A stretch of 64,000 nt of DNA from Mytilus galloprovincialis (lineage: Eukaryota > Mollusca > Bivalvia > Mytilida > Mytilidae): positions 55,188,122-55,252,121 of the forward strand of contig NC_134849.1 of the NCBI RefSeq assembly GCF_965363235.1, read 5' to 3'. Numbering within the stretch: position 1 is the stretch's first letter; the number at the start of each line of letters is the position of its first letter. Both the position numbers and the translations under genes were made by a program. The notes beneath the pieces are model-generated. The model saw nothing but the letters and a program-made list of their open reading frames with translations, was not told where the DNA came from and searched no databases. Below, in pieces: positions 54,701 to 62,787 of the stretch.

Positions 54701-56607
54701 AGTATTGATTTTTGTTAATTTACTTTCTTTTCATATGGTAGTAATTGGGATATATCTACTTTTGTTTGTTTTTTCTTTCGACTATTTAGCTTACTTTTTG
54801 TGATTGGTATCTGATTTATTCAATATTTTAAAATCTTTGGTGACAACCAAAGGAACACACTTAGATCAGTTTAATAAGTATATTTCGTTGTATTGTTTGT
54901 TTAAGTAATCATGGTAGTAGCAACAAGCGGAAAAAGGAGGATGTGAAAGAGCATGCTGCTGTTGTAAACCAGCGTTCATATTCTGTACAAATTACCGAAT
55001 TGCAATCCCCATTGGAAGACATAATAGAAGACAGTGAAAGTATCAATGAACAATCAAGTGATGGGAGAAACAGCGGAAACGGAAGTGTGTTGGAAGTGCA
55101 GACATCTTTTAAAAACGATAAATTAAATAAACGTCTTACAACTTTCAAACGAGGCAGTCATCGATCAAAACCAGAAATCGGAAACATTACTACTGGAAAA
55201 GCGGAAGAAACAAGTGATAATGATGACTCAATAAACAGTATTTGTCATACTAAAACACAAACGGAACAATCAGTACTTAACTCGAACACTATCAATATTG
55301 AATCACATCAAATGGAGCATATTCCCTGTATCAACAGTAGATCTGAACACGAAGACAATTATCATCCTACTAAGGACTTCAAAGAGCAGTATCAACCTAA
55401 CAAGCCTACAATAAACATAAATCAGGATAGTAAAACAGAAACAGAAAACAAGAAATGTCCCGAATTGGCTTTACAAGTTGATTTTGTAGATACTAAAGAC
55501 ACGAAGAACTTTCCAATTCCTGCTCGTGATATCATTTATGAATTATCTGGTAATACGGATCCCAACGATGTGCAAAATTCAACTAGAAGAGAAAGTTACT
55601 TTGCAAATGATTTAACTTGTGATTATGATGACATCAACGATCCAGAAGATGCGTCACATACTTCTCGAAGACAAATCGACTTTTCAATATGTTCAAATGA
55701 GTTAACCAGTGATTATGATGATATTGAGGAACATGAAGATGCATCACATGCTTCCCGAAGACAAAACAAATATATTCATGAGTTCACCTGTGATTATGAT
55801 GATATCAATGATTCTGAAGATGTGACAGCTTCATCCCGAAGACAACTTGACTTTACAAATGAATTTCCTGGGGGTGATTACGATGATATTGATACTTCAG
55901 AAGAAATGTCAACTCTTTTCCGACCTTCGCATGTCTTCACAAGTGAGCAAATCCCAGATTACGATGAAATTGATGACAGAAAAGACGCAGTAACTCCTAA
56001 TGTGGAGAAACATTTATTTACTAAGAATCTATCGTTAGATGACATATATGATGGCATAGAAGAAATTACGACTGACGGTGAAAATGCGTCTAAGTTTACT
56101 TTAACCGCGCAGAAAGACCGAAAATCGTCTATTGGTCAGTTTGATGACTATGATGAAATTGAAGATTCCAGGGATGCAATGTATACAACAACAGAGCCAT
56201 ACATTGGCATGTCACACAGGAGCAGTGCGACAATAGAACAATACATGGACATGTCTCACGGGATCCGTGCGACACAACTATCTGACAGTGAAGATAGCAG
56301 TTCATTGAATACAAGTTCAAATAACCCGTCGCCAACCAAGCTAACCAATGAACCCATATACGCCATTTCAACGAAAAAATCGATAAATAGCAAATCAAAA
56401 GAATCTGACGTAGAACCTAAAACATTATCGAACAGTGAAAATATCACTTTAACGAACACATATTCAACTAACCCGTCGTCAAGCATAACCAATGAACCAA
56501 TATACGCTATTTCAACGAAAAAATCAATCAAAATCAAGTCCAAAGAACCTGATTTAGTAGCTGCACCTGTTTATGCAATTTCATCGAAAAAGTCAAGTAA
56601 AATGTAA
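42674..56607 (+). CDS. Receptor C: CTLD/WSC type I receptor with repeat-bearing tyrosine tail
   Basis: Ten coding exons: 42674-42725, 43330-43524, 47693-47799, 48158-48257, 48640-48774, 49840-50016, 50511-50618, 51485-51532, 53289-53367 and 54918-56607. Phases match A and B. The frame is about 896 residues. All introns are GT-AG except intron 8, which has a GC donor. Order: signal peptide 1-17; CTLD1 N-half 18-82; WSC-like module 83-151; CTLD1 C-half 152-196; CTLD2 197-291; short stalk 292-307; transmembrane about 308-330; tail 334-896. The tail holds a 27-30 residue repeat with DYDDI/DYDEI (55617-56170), then PYIGM and QYMDM (PI3-kinase-type YxxM), then three YAIS(T/S)KKS motifs at the end. 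Nine tyrosines are in YxxI/M form. A signalling role is inferred; the ligand is unknown. Confidence 0.87.
42827..42939 (+). repeat. Inverted-pair repeat, left copy (intron 1 of receptor C)
   Basis: AATGTCGGCTTCCTTAGTTA, GGAGATAGAGAA and ACAAAATAATTGCATTAGAA match 47113-47222 in reverse complement over about 110 bp with few differences. Confidence 0.7.
43330..43524 (+). CDS. Receptor C exon 2 (CTLD1 N-half)
   Basis: Acceptor CTTTGCAG, donor g|GTACGT, phase 1-1. It encodes LSWTDAKDFCFNQSSILE and IWTGSYTTWSNWALIW. It is flanked by inverted repeat copies in introns 1 and 2. Confidence 0.87.
43590..43700 (+). repeat. Possible decayed tRNA-derived SINE piece
   Basis: Contains a B-box-like GGTTCGAAGTCCCG with no credible A box or acceptor stem. 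Confidence 0.2.
44641..44763 (+). repeat. Two-copy tandem repeat, period about 61 bp
   Basis: AGTAAATTCAAACTAG…ACAAATCTATATAAT occurs twice in a row with few differences. Confidence 0.65.
45430..45730 (+). mobile_element. Family R3 repeat
   Basis: GAGCATTATGTCTTCTGGTC, the GTCCGT-type run, CCCGCTTCAGGTTAAAGTTT and the end TGTACTTGGGACACATTCTT. Confidence 0.6.
45935..46060 (+). repeat. Family R7 fragment, plus
   Basis: ATACTGAATTCCGAGGAAAA and GAATGGACAACAACTGTCAC are R7 landmarks. Confidence 0.45.
46612..46781. mobile_element. GGCGGAT-ended MITE nested in a family R1 head
   Basis: CAGTGGCGGATCTAG on the left faces AATCCGCCTCTG on the right. The flanks GTGTCAATGA and GAGACAGCTCG restore the R1 head. 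A C run lies near the right end. The ends resemble hAT-type elements. Confidence 0.55.
47113..47222 (-). repeat. Inverted-pair repeat, right copy (intron 2 of receptor C)
   Basis: Reverse-complement partner of 42827-42939. The two copies enclose exon 2 of receptor C. Confidence 0.7.
47275..47671 (+). mobile_element. Family R1 repeat abutting receptor C exon 3
   Basis: Runs from CAACTCTCAACAAGAGACCA through CCCATACCGCATAGTCAGCT and GGGACAGGCACATACATACC to CTTATTAGATGGATACAAAT, stopping about 20 bp before the exon 3 acceptor site. Confidence 0.65.
47693..47799 (+). CDS. Receptor C exon 3 (WSC-like, first half)
   Basis: Acceptor ATTTGTAG, donor GAG|GTTTGT, phase 1-0. It encodes GCYMSPQTVSTTFED and YDCQKYCQSSQYFAYE. 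A family R1 copy ends about 20 bp before it. Confidence 0.85.
48158..48257 (+). CDS. Receptor C exon 4 (WSC-like, second half)
   Basis: Acceptor TTTACAG, donor c|GTTAGT, phase 0-1. It encodes GAACYCLDVTGS, SNC and YVIVYK. Confidence 0.85.
48640..48774 (+). CDS. Receptor C exon 5 (CTLD1 C-half)
   Basis: Acceptor TTGTATAG, donor g|GTAAAC, phase 1-1. It encodes KCMSAQCQDGEIILRSENC and YYEGICG. Confidence 0.87.
48825..48960 (+). repeat. Family R2 fragment
   Basis: AATTGAAAATGGAAATGAAT, AACAACCCGACCAACG and CTCAACTGGCCCCT. Confidence 0.45.
49335..49660 (+). repeat. Family R1 repeat, degenerate
   Basis: TGTGGTATGAATGCCAATGC, GTTCACCGCACGCTCTTCAA, GGGTTAAACATGTTAATAAC and TATAAAAACAAACTGTAAAA follow the R1 order. 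Confidence 0.5.
49840..50016 (+). CDS. Receptor C exon 6 (CTLD2 N-half)
   Basis: Acceptor TTTTTCAAG, donor g|GTTAGT, phase 1-1. It encodes TTLCDNADSFLQWYNNKSFC and NQLWTSATRV. The AAG acceptor is non-preferred, but phase and homology support it. Confidence 0.82.
50150..50345 (+). repeat. Diverged dispersed repeat shared with 3770-4015
   Basis: ACATGGATCGATAATGGTCT and GGAGTTGCGGCAAAATGAAA match the upstream copy. It lies in intron 6 of receptor C. Confidence 0.45.
50511..50618 (+). CDS. Receptor C exon 7 (CTLD2 C-half)
   Basis: Acceptor TTTTTTTCAG, donor g|GTAAGT, phase 1-1. It encodes MMCQYMDIRNSS, GDC and DRRTFICRL. It is the same length as exon 7 of B. Confidence 0.87.
51192..51408. mobile_element. 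TA-flanked MITE in intron 7 of receptor C
   Basis: TACTGTGGA and TCCACAGTA are inverted ends, with TA at both outer edges as in Tc1/mariner-type elements. The interior has facing TCGTGGGTACC and GTACCCACGA segments. Confidence 0.6.
51485..51532 (+). CDS. Receptor C exon 8 (short stalk, GC donor)
   Basis: Acceptor TTTTTTGTAG, phase 1-1. It encodes EKIVLPSETVESNNII. The donor reads ATAG|GCAAGT. The nearby GT would break the phase to the next exon, so a GC-AG intron is preferred. Confidence 0.7.
   Translation, partial: RKLSYQVKRLKVIIL
51533..51534 (+). other. Non-canonical GC 5' splice site
   Basis: The context AG|GCAAGT is the classic strong GC-donor consensus. The corresponding introns of A and B use GT (g|GTACTA and g|GTAACC). 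Confidence 0.65.
51735..52250 (+). repeat. Dispersed repeat with R7-like end
   Basis: AAATCGGGGTAACAAACCAA, CAAAATCCGATGAGAATAAC and GTGGGTTGAACCTGGTTTTG. The last part is shared with R7. No coding frame is seen. Confidence 0.4.
52262..52420 (+). repeat. Family R4 fragment
   Basis: CGTCCACACAAGACTTACCA, AGTGACGCCC and TTCCAAATACGGCTAGGGTT. Confidence 0.45.
52606..52675 (+). repeat. Two-copy tandem repeat, period 35 bp
   Basis: GAATATAAACATGGCGAA..TTCTAAGACT(A/T)ACAAA occurs twice in a row. Confidence 0.65.
53289..53367 (+). CDS. Receptor C exon 9 (transmembrane)
   Basis: Acceptor TTTTACAG, donor ag|GTAAAA, phase 1-2. It encodes MYGLMGLISLVIVLIIIIVG followed by IKT. Confidence 0.87.
53490..53825 (-). 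repeat. Two adjacent family R7 fragments, minus
   Basis: GCGACTGTCATACAAGTGAG to TTTCGGAGTTCAGCATTTTA, then a second block GAATATGGCCGTTGTTATCC to CTTCGGGTCTAGTATTTTTG. Confidence 0.5.
54918..56607 (+). CDS. Receptor C exon 10 (tyrosine-rich cytoplasmic tail)
   Basis: Phase 2; stop TAA at 56605-56607. The acceptor is ambiguous: TAGTAG gives starts at 54918 or 54921, and TTTAAG gives 54906; all are in frame. It begins SNKRKKEDVK. About 220 Ser/Asn-rich residues come first. Then repeats at 55617-56000 carry DYDDI with SRRQ spacers, then IYDGI, DYDEI, PYIGM and QYMDM, and finally a 48-residue-period duplication around EPIYAISTKKS (56343 and 56487) plus VYAISSKKSS at the end. Confidence 0.87.
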
Positions 56608-56801
56608 TCACGCGATCCTGGAGTTTTTATCCATAGACGGCATAACAGAAAACTAACCTGAAACGATGCAAGATGCATTTAATAACCAATTGCACGAAAC
56701 TCGACTTGAAACAATGATGGTTCAATCTGTATTGTACAATTATGTCTAGCTTTGACATAGCTGTACTGTTGATGTTGATAAATCTTTCAAACAATTCAGA
56801 T

Positions 56802-56807
56802 AATAAA
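56802..56807 (+). other. Probable polyadenylation signal of receptor C
   Basis: AATAAA about 195 bp after the stop codon. Confidence 0.45.
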
Positions 56808-58239
56808 CATCCTAGTTAATATTGTACTTCAGATAGCTAAGTGTGTGTATGTTTTTTAATCTTGGTGTTTGTATTAAAAGTATTAAATCCAAAAAATGAT
56901 AACAATGTACAGCATCTCTTTCGGTATATTTTTGTTTGAATTAAATTTACAAACAATTTTTGTAAAAACACAGCATGTACATGTTTGCTACTATTAGCAA
57001 AAATGATGACACCTACAGTCGACAACGACATCGACCAGTAAAAATGTAAGAGGTCGTCCCAAAAACAGCAATGGTCGTGAATGAATAACCTGTGTGCTTG
57101 TATGCATGTTTTACTGGTCACATGTAGAATGTTTATCTGGTTTCAGTTTTATGCATTTGTTAATCTAAATCCAATTGTATATTTCCATTCATAATAAAAT
57201 AAAAAGAAGGTTCACAATTATTTCTAGATAATTAGCCTCTAGCATCTTCGATAAAATAGGGAGAATTGGAAAATTGTAGAAGAAAACATGTTGGATATCT
57301 AGAGCAAGGTCAACTCGATCATGTACATACAATTTCTAGAGGTTTTTGACTTGGATGCCTCACAATCGTTTCTTTGTAGTTAGCTCACCAATTTGATTTA
57401 CAACTCCATTCTGCAATCAGTAATCATTGTGTCTTTTTAGTTTTAGGCTTACGGTAGATAGAAGGTATCAACTATAGTAATAAGGGTGTCGATTTTGATA
57501 TACCGGCATTCGTTCTCCAATGAATACATGGATTACACTGAAATCTTTATTATTCAATGTGTCCCTATGAGATACATACATGTGTATGATTGGATAGCAA
57601 CGACTATCAGATGGTGATGACATATATAGATATAGATATCGAAGGGATTACATAAACAGGTGAACAAAAAACATGATTTAGTTGGTAATTTCACCCTTCA
57701 AATGAAAACGAGTGTTGTTATCGAGATGTGATAGATGAATATTTTTGAAAAACACGCATTTAGAACTAAATCCGATAGCTTAAAGAAATATGTCAAAGAA
57801 TTAGCCTTATCAACGATAGATTAAGTTCGAAAATATCTTTTATGTACAAATGATAAATAGTAAAGACTATTTTAGTAGACAGTTATAAAATGAAATCAAC
57901 ATACATTTTGCTATAAATGATTTTACACTCAAAGTCAAAATAATGTAATGAATAACACTTGGCAGTTGTTTCTTTGTCGACACTACTTTTTCTGTCAGAA
58001 ACGAAAAAGGAGTATAATAGTACAGCCAAAGGTAAGATTTTTAAACAGTTTGAGACAACCCAGTTAACTCATCAACGATACCAGCGTTAAGGTTGACTTA
58101 GCAGGGATTGGGTAATTGGGCATGTTATTGTAGCTAAGTGTAATGCATTACAATTTTCCATGTAATTGAATGTTCCAGATTTTATTTGAACACTCAGACA
58201 CATATACATGTGTAATGTGTAGTTGAACATTTTTAAAAT

Positions 58240-58360
58240 TACATGTACTGGTAATGTACTTAATTACATTAGAAAAAGCATGTACTGCTAAATTACTTTT
58301 CAATTACATTAAAAAAAAACATGTACTACTAAATTACTTTTCAATTACATTTCAAATACA
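58240..58360 (+). repeat. Short tandem repeat, units of 34-41 bp
   Basis: Three successive units with CATGTACT(G/A).TAA.TTA and TTTTCAATTACATT, ending in A runs. The surrounding sequence is rich in ACATGTAATT variants. Confidence 0.5.
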
Positions 58361-58537
58361 TGTGCATGTAATTATTGGTCAGATCTGATCAAGCCACTCA
58401 GTAATAAAGCTTCATATATATATATTATATTATTCCGGATACCCTTTTTGTTGATGAAAGTCTATACAAGATTCCGTCGTTCCAATGCTCGGTAACTCAT
58501 GGATTTCAAACTTTGTTTCCACTCCTATGTACATGTA

Positions 58538-58665
58538 TATAGAAATAACGAGATGTATACATTTATCAATATTAAAAGTAAAACTGACAATCTGCAACCA
58601 ATTCATAGACCCTTCAACAAGGAACAAAACCAATACCGTATAGTAAACGTTAAAAGGAAACAGGT
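58538..58665 (+). repeat. Family R1 fragment, degenerate
   Basis: TATAGAAATAACGAGATGTA and CCTTCAACAAGGAACAAAAC recall R1 order. Confidence 0.35.
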
Positions 58666-58887
58666 GAGATAAAATGTGAAATATCTAAAATTTGAAAGCT
58701 TACGGTTTTAATCTATCAAACATCAACACAAATATGACAGACATCAAATATTGGTAAATTGATAACCTTATAGATAAATGATCAATGTTTTAGTAATAAT
58801 GCAATCATTGTAATGATCTGATATGATATTAAAAACATCCAATTTTTTATAAAAAAAAAATCTATTCTAAACCATTTGTTTTAAAGT

Positions 58888-59285
58888 AGTTATCAAAAGT
58901 ACCAGGATTATAATTTTATACGCCAGACGCGCGTTTCGTCTACATAAGACTCATCAGTGACGCTCAGATCAAAATAGTTCAAAAAGCCAAATAAATACAA
59001 AGTTGAAGAGCATTGAGGACCCAAAATTCCTAAAAGTTGTGCCAAATACGGCTAAGGTAATCTACTCCTGGGGTAGGGGAATCCTTAGTTTTTCGAAAAA
59101 ATCAAAGTTTTGTTAACAGAAAATTTATAAAATGACCATATAATTGATATTCATGTCAACACCGAAGTGCTGACTACTGGGCTGGTGATACCCCCGGTGA
59201 CGAAACGTTTACCAGCAGTGGCATCGACCCAGTGGTGTAAATAGTTATCAAAAGTACCAGGATTATAATTTTATACGCCGGACGC
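58888..59285 (+). mobile_element. Family R4 repeat, 355-bp unit plus start of a second
   Basis: The unit opens AGTTATCAAAAGTACCAGGA. The same opening recurs at 59243 and is cut off after ACGCCGGACGCG. The interior has TTTCGTCTACATAAGACTCA, AAGTGCTGACTACTGGGCTG and CCAGCAGTGGCATCGACCCA. Head-to-tail units are seen in Helitron-like or satellite-bearing elements. Confidence 0.6.
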
Positions 59286-60289
59286 GGACATTATATCAAA
59301 TAAATATTAGTGGTTTTCTAATAATGTAATTGCAGACAATGTTTGATTGATATTCCTAAACATGTAAACCAAATTAAAACAAATTGATAAGTTTGAAATG
59401 TTTCACATTATTGATCTAAAAATAGGAACTAGTAATATCATGTATTCATTCATAACACTGTACATAAAAAAAGTTCGTCTGAACGTACGTTACAACAAGG
59501 ACGCAATGACGAGATACAACCTGGAACCTCAATGCAAGTACAATACAGTCCTGGGATTATTAACTTCAGTTTGCTGGATTACATGTATTTTTTTCTAAAA
59601 TGAAACAATACAATTTTCTTTCTGACACATTTAAGAATTTAACATTAGTTCAAGGACTGTTAATTAAAAACCAATATTCTGTTTGTGATAGCGATATCTT
59701 ATACATGTTTGTTTCCGTAGATCACGCATTGAGGACTAAATCTGATATAGCTTATATAATTAGCCACCTAATGTAAACTCTATCAATGAGTTTGAATATA
59801 TTTTCTCTAGGTACAAAAAGTAAACAGTCAAGTACTTTAAAGTATAAGGCTTTTGAGTGCACTCAACACACATTTTCTAAAAATACTTGTAAGTGTTCAA
59901 CTCAAAGTCGAAATTATATAACATGTGTAATGTGTAGATAACAATGTGTGTTTACTTACTGACATAATATTCAGTTTATTTGAAATGAAATTAGGAGTTA
60001 AATAAAAAAAAATAAAGATACAGGTAAGTGTTTGTATAAGGAGACAATATATACAATTTGACAACAACCTTACAACACAAACGGAATAAAGAGATCTATA
60101 GGTTCATTATGCGGTCTTACACAAGTGCAACCATGTCTACATCTGTGTACACCGATCACTGATGAATGAATTGTTCTTAAGGAGTGTTCGAGAGTGATTT
60201 GTTTTTCTTCCAAACAACCAAGTACTGTTCAAGTAATTATTTACTGCAGACGATATGAATACCATGCATATGATATCGGGTCCTTTTAT

Positions 60290-60418
60290 AGATGACTTTG
60301 CGGTATGGGCTTTGTTCATTGTTGAAGGCCGTACTGTGACCTATAGCTGTTAATTTCTATGTCATTTTGGTCTTTTGTGGGCAGTTGTTGGAAATCATAC
60401 CACATCTTCTTTTTTCAT
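60290..60418 (-). repeat. Family R1 head, minus
   Basis: GCGGTATGGGCTTTGTTCAT, GAAGGCCGTACTGTGACCTA and CATACCACATCTTCTTTTTT are the reverse of the R1 start. Confidence 0.55.
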
Positions 60419-60837
60419 GTATAGACGAAACATATCTTATTAAATGGAAGCGAGTTGACTTTGAAACACTACTGAAGTTAACGCAGTGGATGAGTCTGAA
60501 ATGAAACAAAAACAAATAATATAATTACCCCGAGTTTAAATTAACTCACTTTGAGAAAGACTACAATGAGCAAACCCCTGCCAAAACTATGACTTTTACG
60601 GGATCAATCATATACTAGTGTCAATAAGAAGATTTAATATAAAAAAAGAAAACGATGCCAATTCAACATCAAAGAATCTACATAATGTTAGAAATAAGTA
60701 ATAAGTAACGGAACTAATATATATATGAAAGAAAATAAAAATACATATGGGTTTATGTTGCGCAGTCTTCAGTTGGCTATGCTCTGTTATTTGTACTGTT
60801 GTTTGTCTGTTTGTCTTGTTTTCTTTTTCACCTCAAG

Positions 60838-61262
60838 GGTGACTGGGGTATAGAAATATGGTCACTTGGTCTTCTCCCGATCGGCAGTAAAACGCTTGCT
60901 GAAGTGGGGTGTCCGTTTGGCTGTGCAGGATGTATCAAGTTCGCAGTCACGTCCGGTCAGAAAGGGACGTTAAATCCGATGCCTCGTGTAAAGAGAGTGC
61001 CACGCTCCTGCACGTTAAGAACCCTTGCAACAACTCTTTGAGGGGTCGGTAGGTGGTCTGTTGCAAGGCAAAATTTCTGTCCCTATCCAATATACCCTCA
61101 TTTTCCAGTGGCAGTCCAAATTTCCCCGACCATCATCCTAGATGACCTCTATTAGAACAACCTACCTATTGTATTTATAGTGAACTTGTTCTCGTCCTGA
61201 ATTTGCATGAACTATTTGCCACTGGACGTTAAGCAACCAACAATCAATCAAGCAATCAATTT
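60838..61262 (+). mobile_element. SINE-like element with (CAAT)n-type tail
   Basis: Body landmarks are AAAGAGAGTGCCACGCTCCT and GTTGCAAGGCAAAATTTCTG. The end ATTTGCCACTGGACGTTAAG and CAACCAACAATCAATCAAGC is followed by a T run. End fragments recur at 28420-28486 and 32502-32565. An open frame inside it (60799-61041) is not considered a gene. Confidence 0.6.
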
Positions 61263-61659
61263 TTTTTTTTAGTCATTGCGTTGTCAGTATATTTTCAACT
61301 TATGAGTTTAAATGTCTCTTTGATATGTCTCTCTTGTACAAATCTAAATCAAATCTAATCAGCGACCTTCGTATTCTAATATAATAAGTATCGCCCGAGT
61401 GCAGACAGGTTGTTTAAGTATTACTTTATATACTTATATATAACAGATGAAGACTCAATAAAGTAAAATCAAATCACAACATTGTCTCGGGGCTTTTCAG
61501 AACTTGACATGTGGCAAGGAAGAAAGCCAATAGTTCACACTGGCTTTTGTTTTCTTTAAATAACTTTATTGTGATCTGTGTTGTTATTTTGGTAGTTATG
61601 TGCAATTACCATGCAGCTCGCAGCATTTTTCTATAATAGCAAAGATGTTCATTGATATC

Positions 61660-61765
61660 AAAGACCTTGTCTGACGAATAACCTTCGTTTTTATGTGTTA
61701 GTTGGTGTCTTGTGGAGATTTGTCTCATGAACAATCATACAACATCTTCCTTTTTTGTATTGATA
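61660..61765 (-). repeat. Family R1/R6 head fragment, minus
   Basis: GGAGATTTGTCTCATGAACA and ATCATACAACATCTTCC are a reversed head. Confidence 0.35.
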
Positions 61766-62204
61766 TTCGAAAATAAATAACACAATGAATAGGAAAGTTA
61801 AAAGGTAAAGAAGGGAAAGTATAACATTTCAGTCGATCCAAAAACATGAATCAATCGAAATTTTATTTAATCTTAGTGAAATAAATGGACGAATGATGTA
61901 CATATCGATCATGTTTTTCAACTTGTATGTGTTTAAATATCGCCTGGAAAATGTAAATTTTTTTATTGTTTTTCGGGAATTATCGCTACTTTCAAAGCTA
62001 CATCATGGCGGTAGTTTTCAAAGTAAATGTACTTTGACTATTCAAATGCATATGGATACATATGAATATTATATGTTGATTTCTGCAACGTGAATACATA
62101 ATATGCATATGCTTTATATGGACCAGACGTTTTGACAGCTCAGTACATGACGTTTATACTACTATCGATCTGCTAACCAACTAACGAATCAAGAAAATAA
62201 AGGA

Positions 62205-62345
62205 TATATAAAAAAGATGTGGTATGATTGGCAATGAGACAACTCTCCACAAGAAACCAAATGACACAGAAATTGATAACTGTAGGTCACCATACGATCT
62301 TCAACAATGAGCAAAGCCCATACCGCATTGTACGATATAAAAATC
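62205..62345 (+). repeat. Family R1 head
   Basis: AAAGATGTGGTATGATTGGC, TAGGTCACCATACGATCTTC and CCATACCGCATTGTACGATA. Confidence 0.55.
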
Positions 62346-62564
62346 CCCGAAATTGTAACATTCGATCTTCAACAAAGGACCAGTATATTAATAATTTTAT
62401 AGGAATAAAACAATGGGGAAGTACAAAACCTTGCTATACTATTTCAGAAACCAATGAGAAACTAAATGATCTTTTAAATGGAAAACAGAGCGATCGAGAT
62501 AATCATTTGTTTATTTATTTGATATTTCTAAAATTAATATACTCGTCCTGGAGACATTGCTAAA

Positions 62565-62690
62565 AAAGAAAGGCAGCAGTTCACAAAATACAAAACAAAA
62601 AAAAAATACGCAACATGAATCCAACTTTAAACTTGTGGTGATCTCAGTGCTCTGGAAGTGTAAGCAGATCATTCTCCACATGTATCTGAT
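62565..62690 (+). repeat. Family R8 fragment
   Basis: CAGTTCACAAAATACAAAAC, GTGATCTCAGTGCTCTGGAA and GTAAGCAGATCATTCTCCAC. Confidence 0.4.
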
Positions 62691-62787
62691 CTTTCAAGTT
62701 TTCCTACGTTTTTTTTCAATTGTTTAAGTTAATTATTTTCTGTTTTTATTTTACATTTACTTGCAGGTGTAAAATAGCACACTCATT

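Larger units (their letters stand above)
56830..62760. other. Intergenic region between receptor C and the PQ-loop gene copy
   Basis: I see no gene in this stretch. The open frames are short and AT-rich or lie in repeats. It holds the repeat pieces listed separately at 58240-58360, 58538-58665, 58888-59285, 60290-60418, 60838-61262, 62205-62345 and 62565-62690. The remainder (for example 57.0-58.1 kb and 59.3-60.0 kb) shows nothing I can name. Confidence 0.5.

Noticed and set aside
55617-56000. CRISPR-like or satellite array
   Set aside because: The repeated units are in-frame coding repeats of the receptor C tail with spacing in multiples of three.
60799-61041. An 80-residue + strand open frame with some protein-like composition
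   Set aside because: It lies within the SINE-like element whose end recurs elsewhere in the window.
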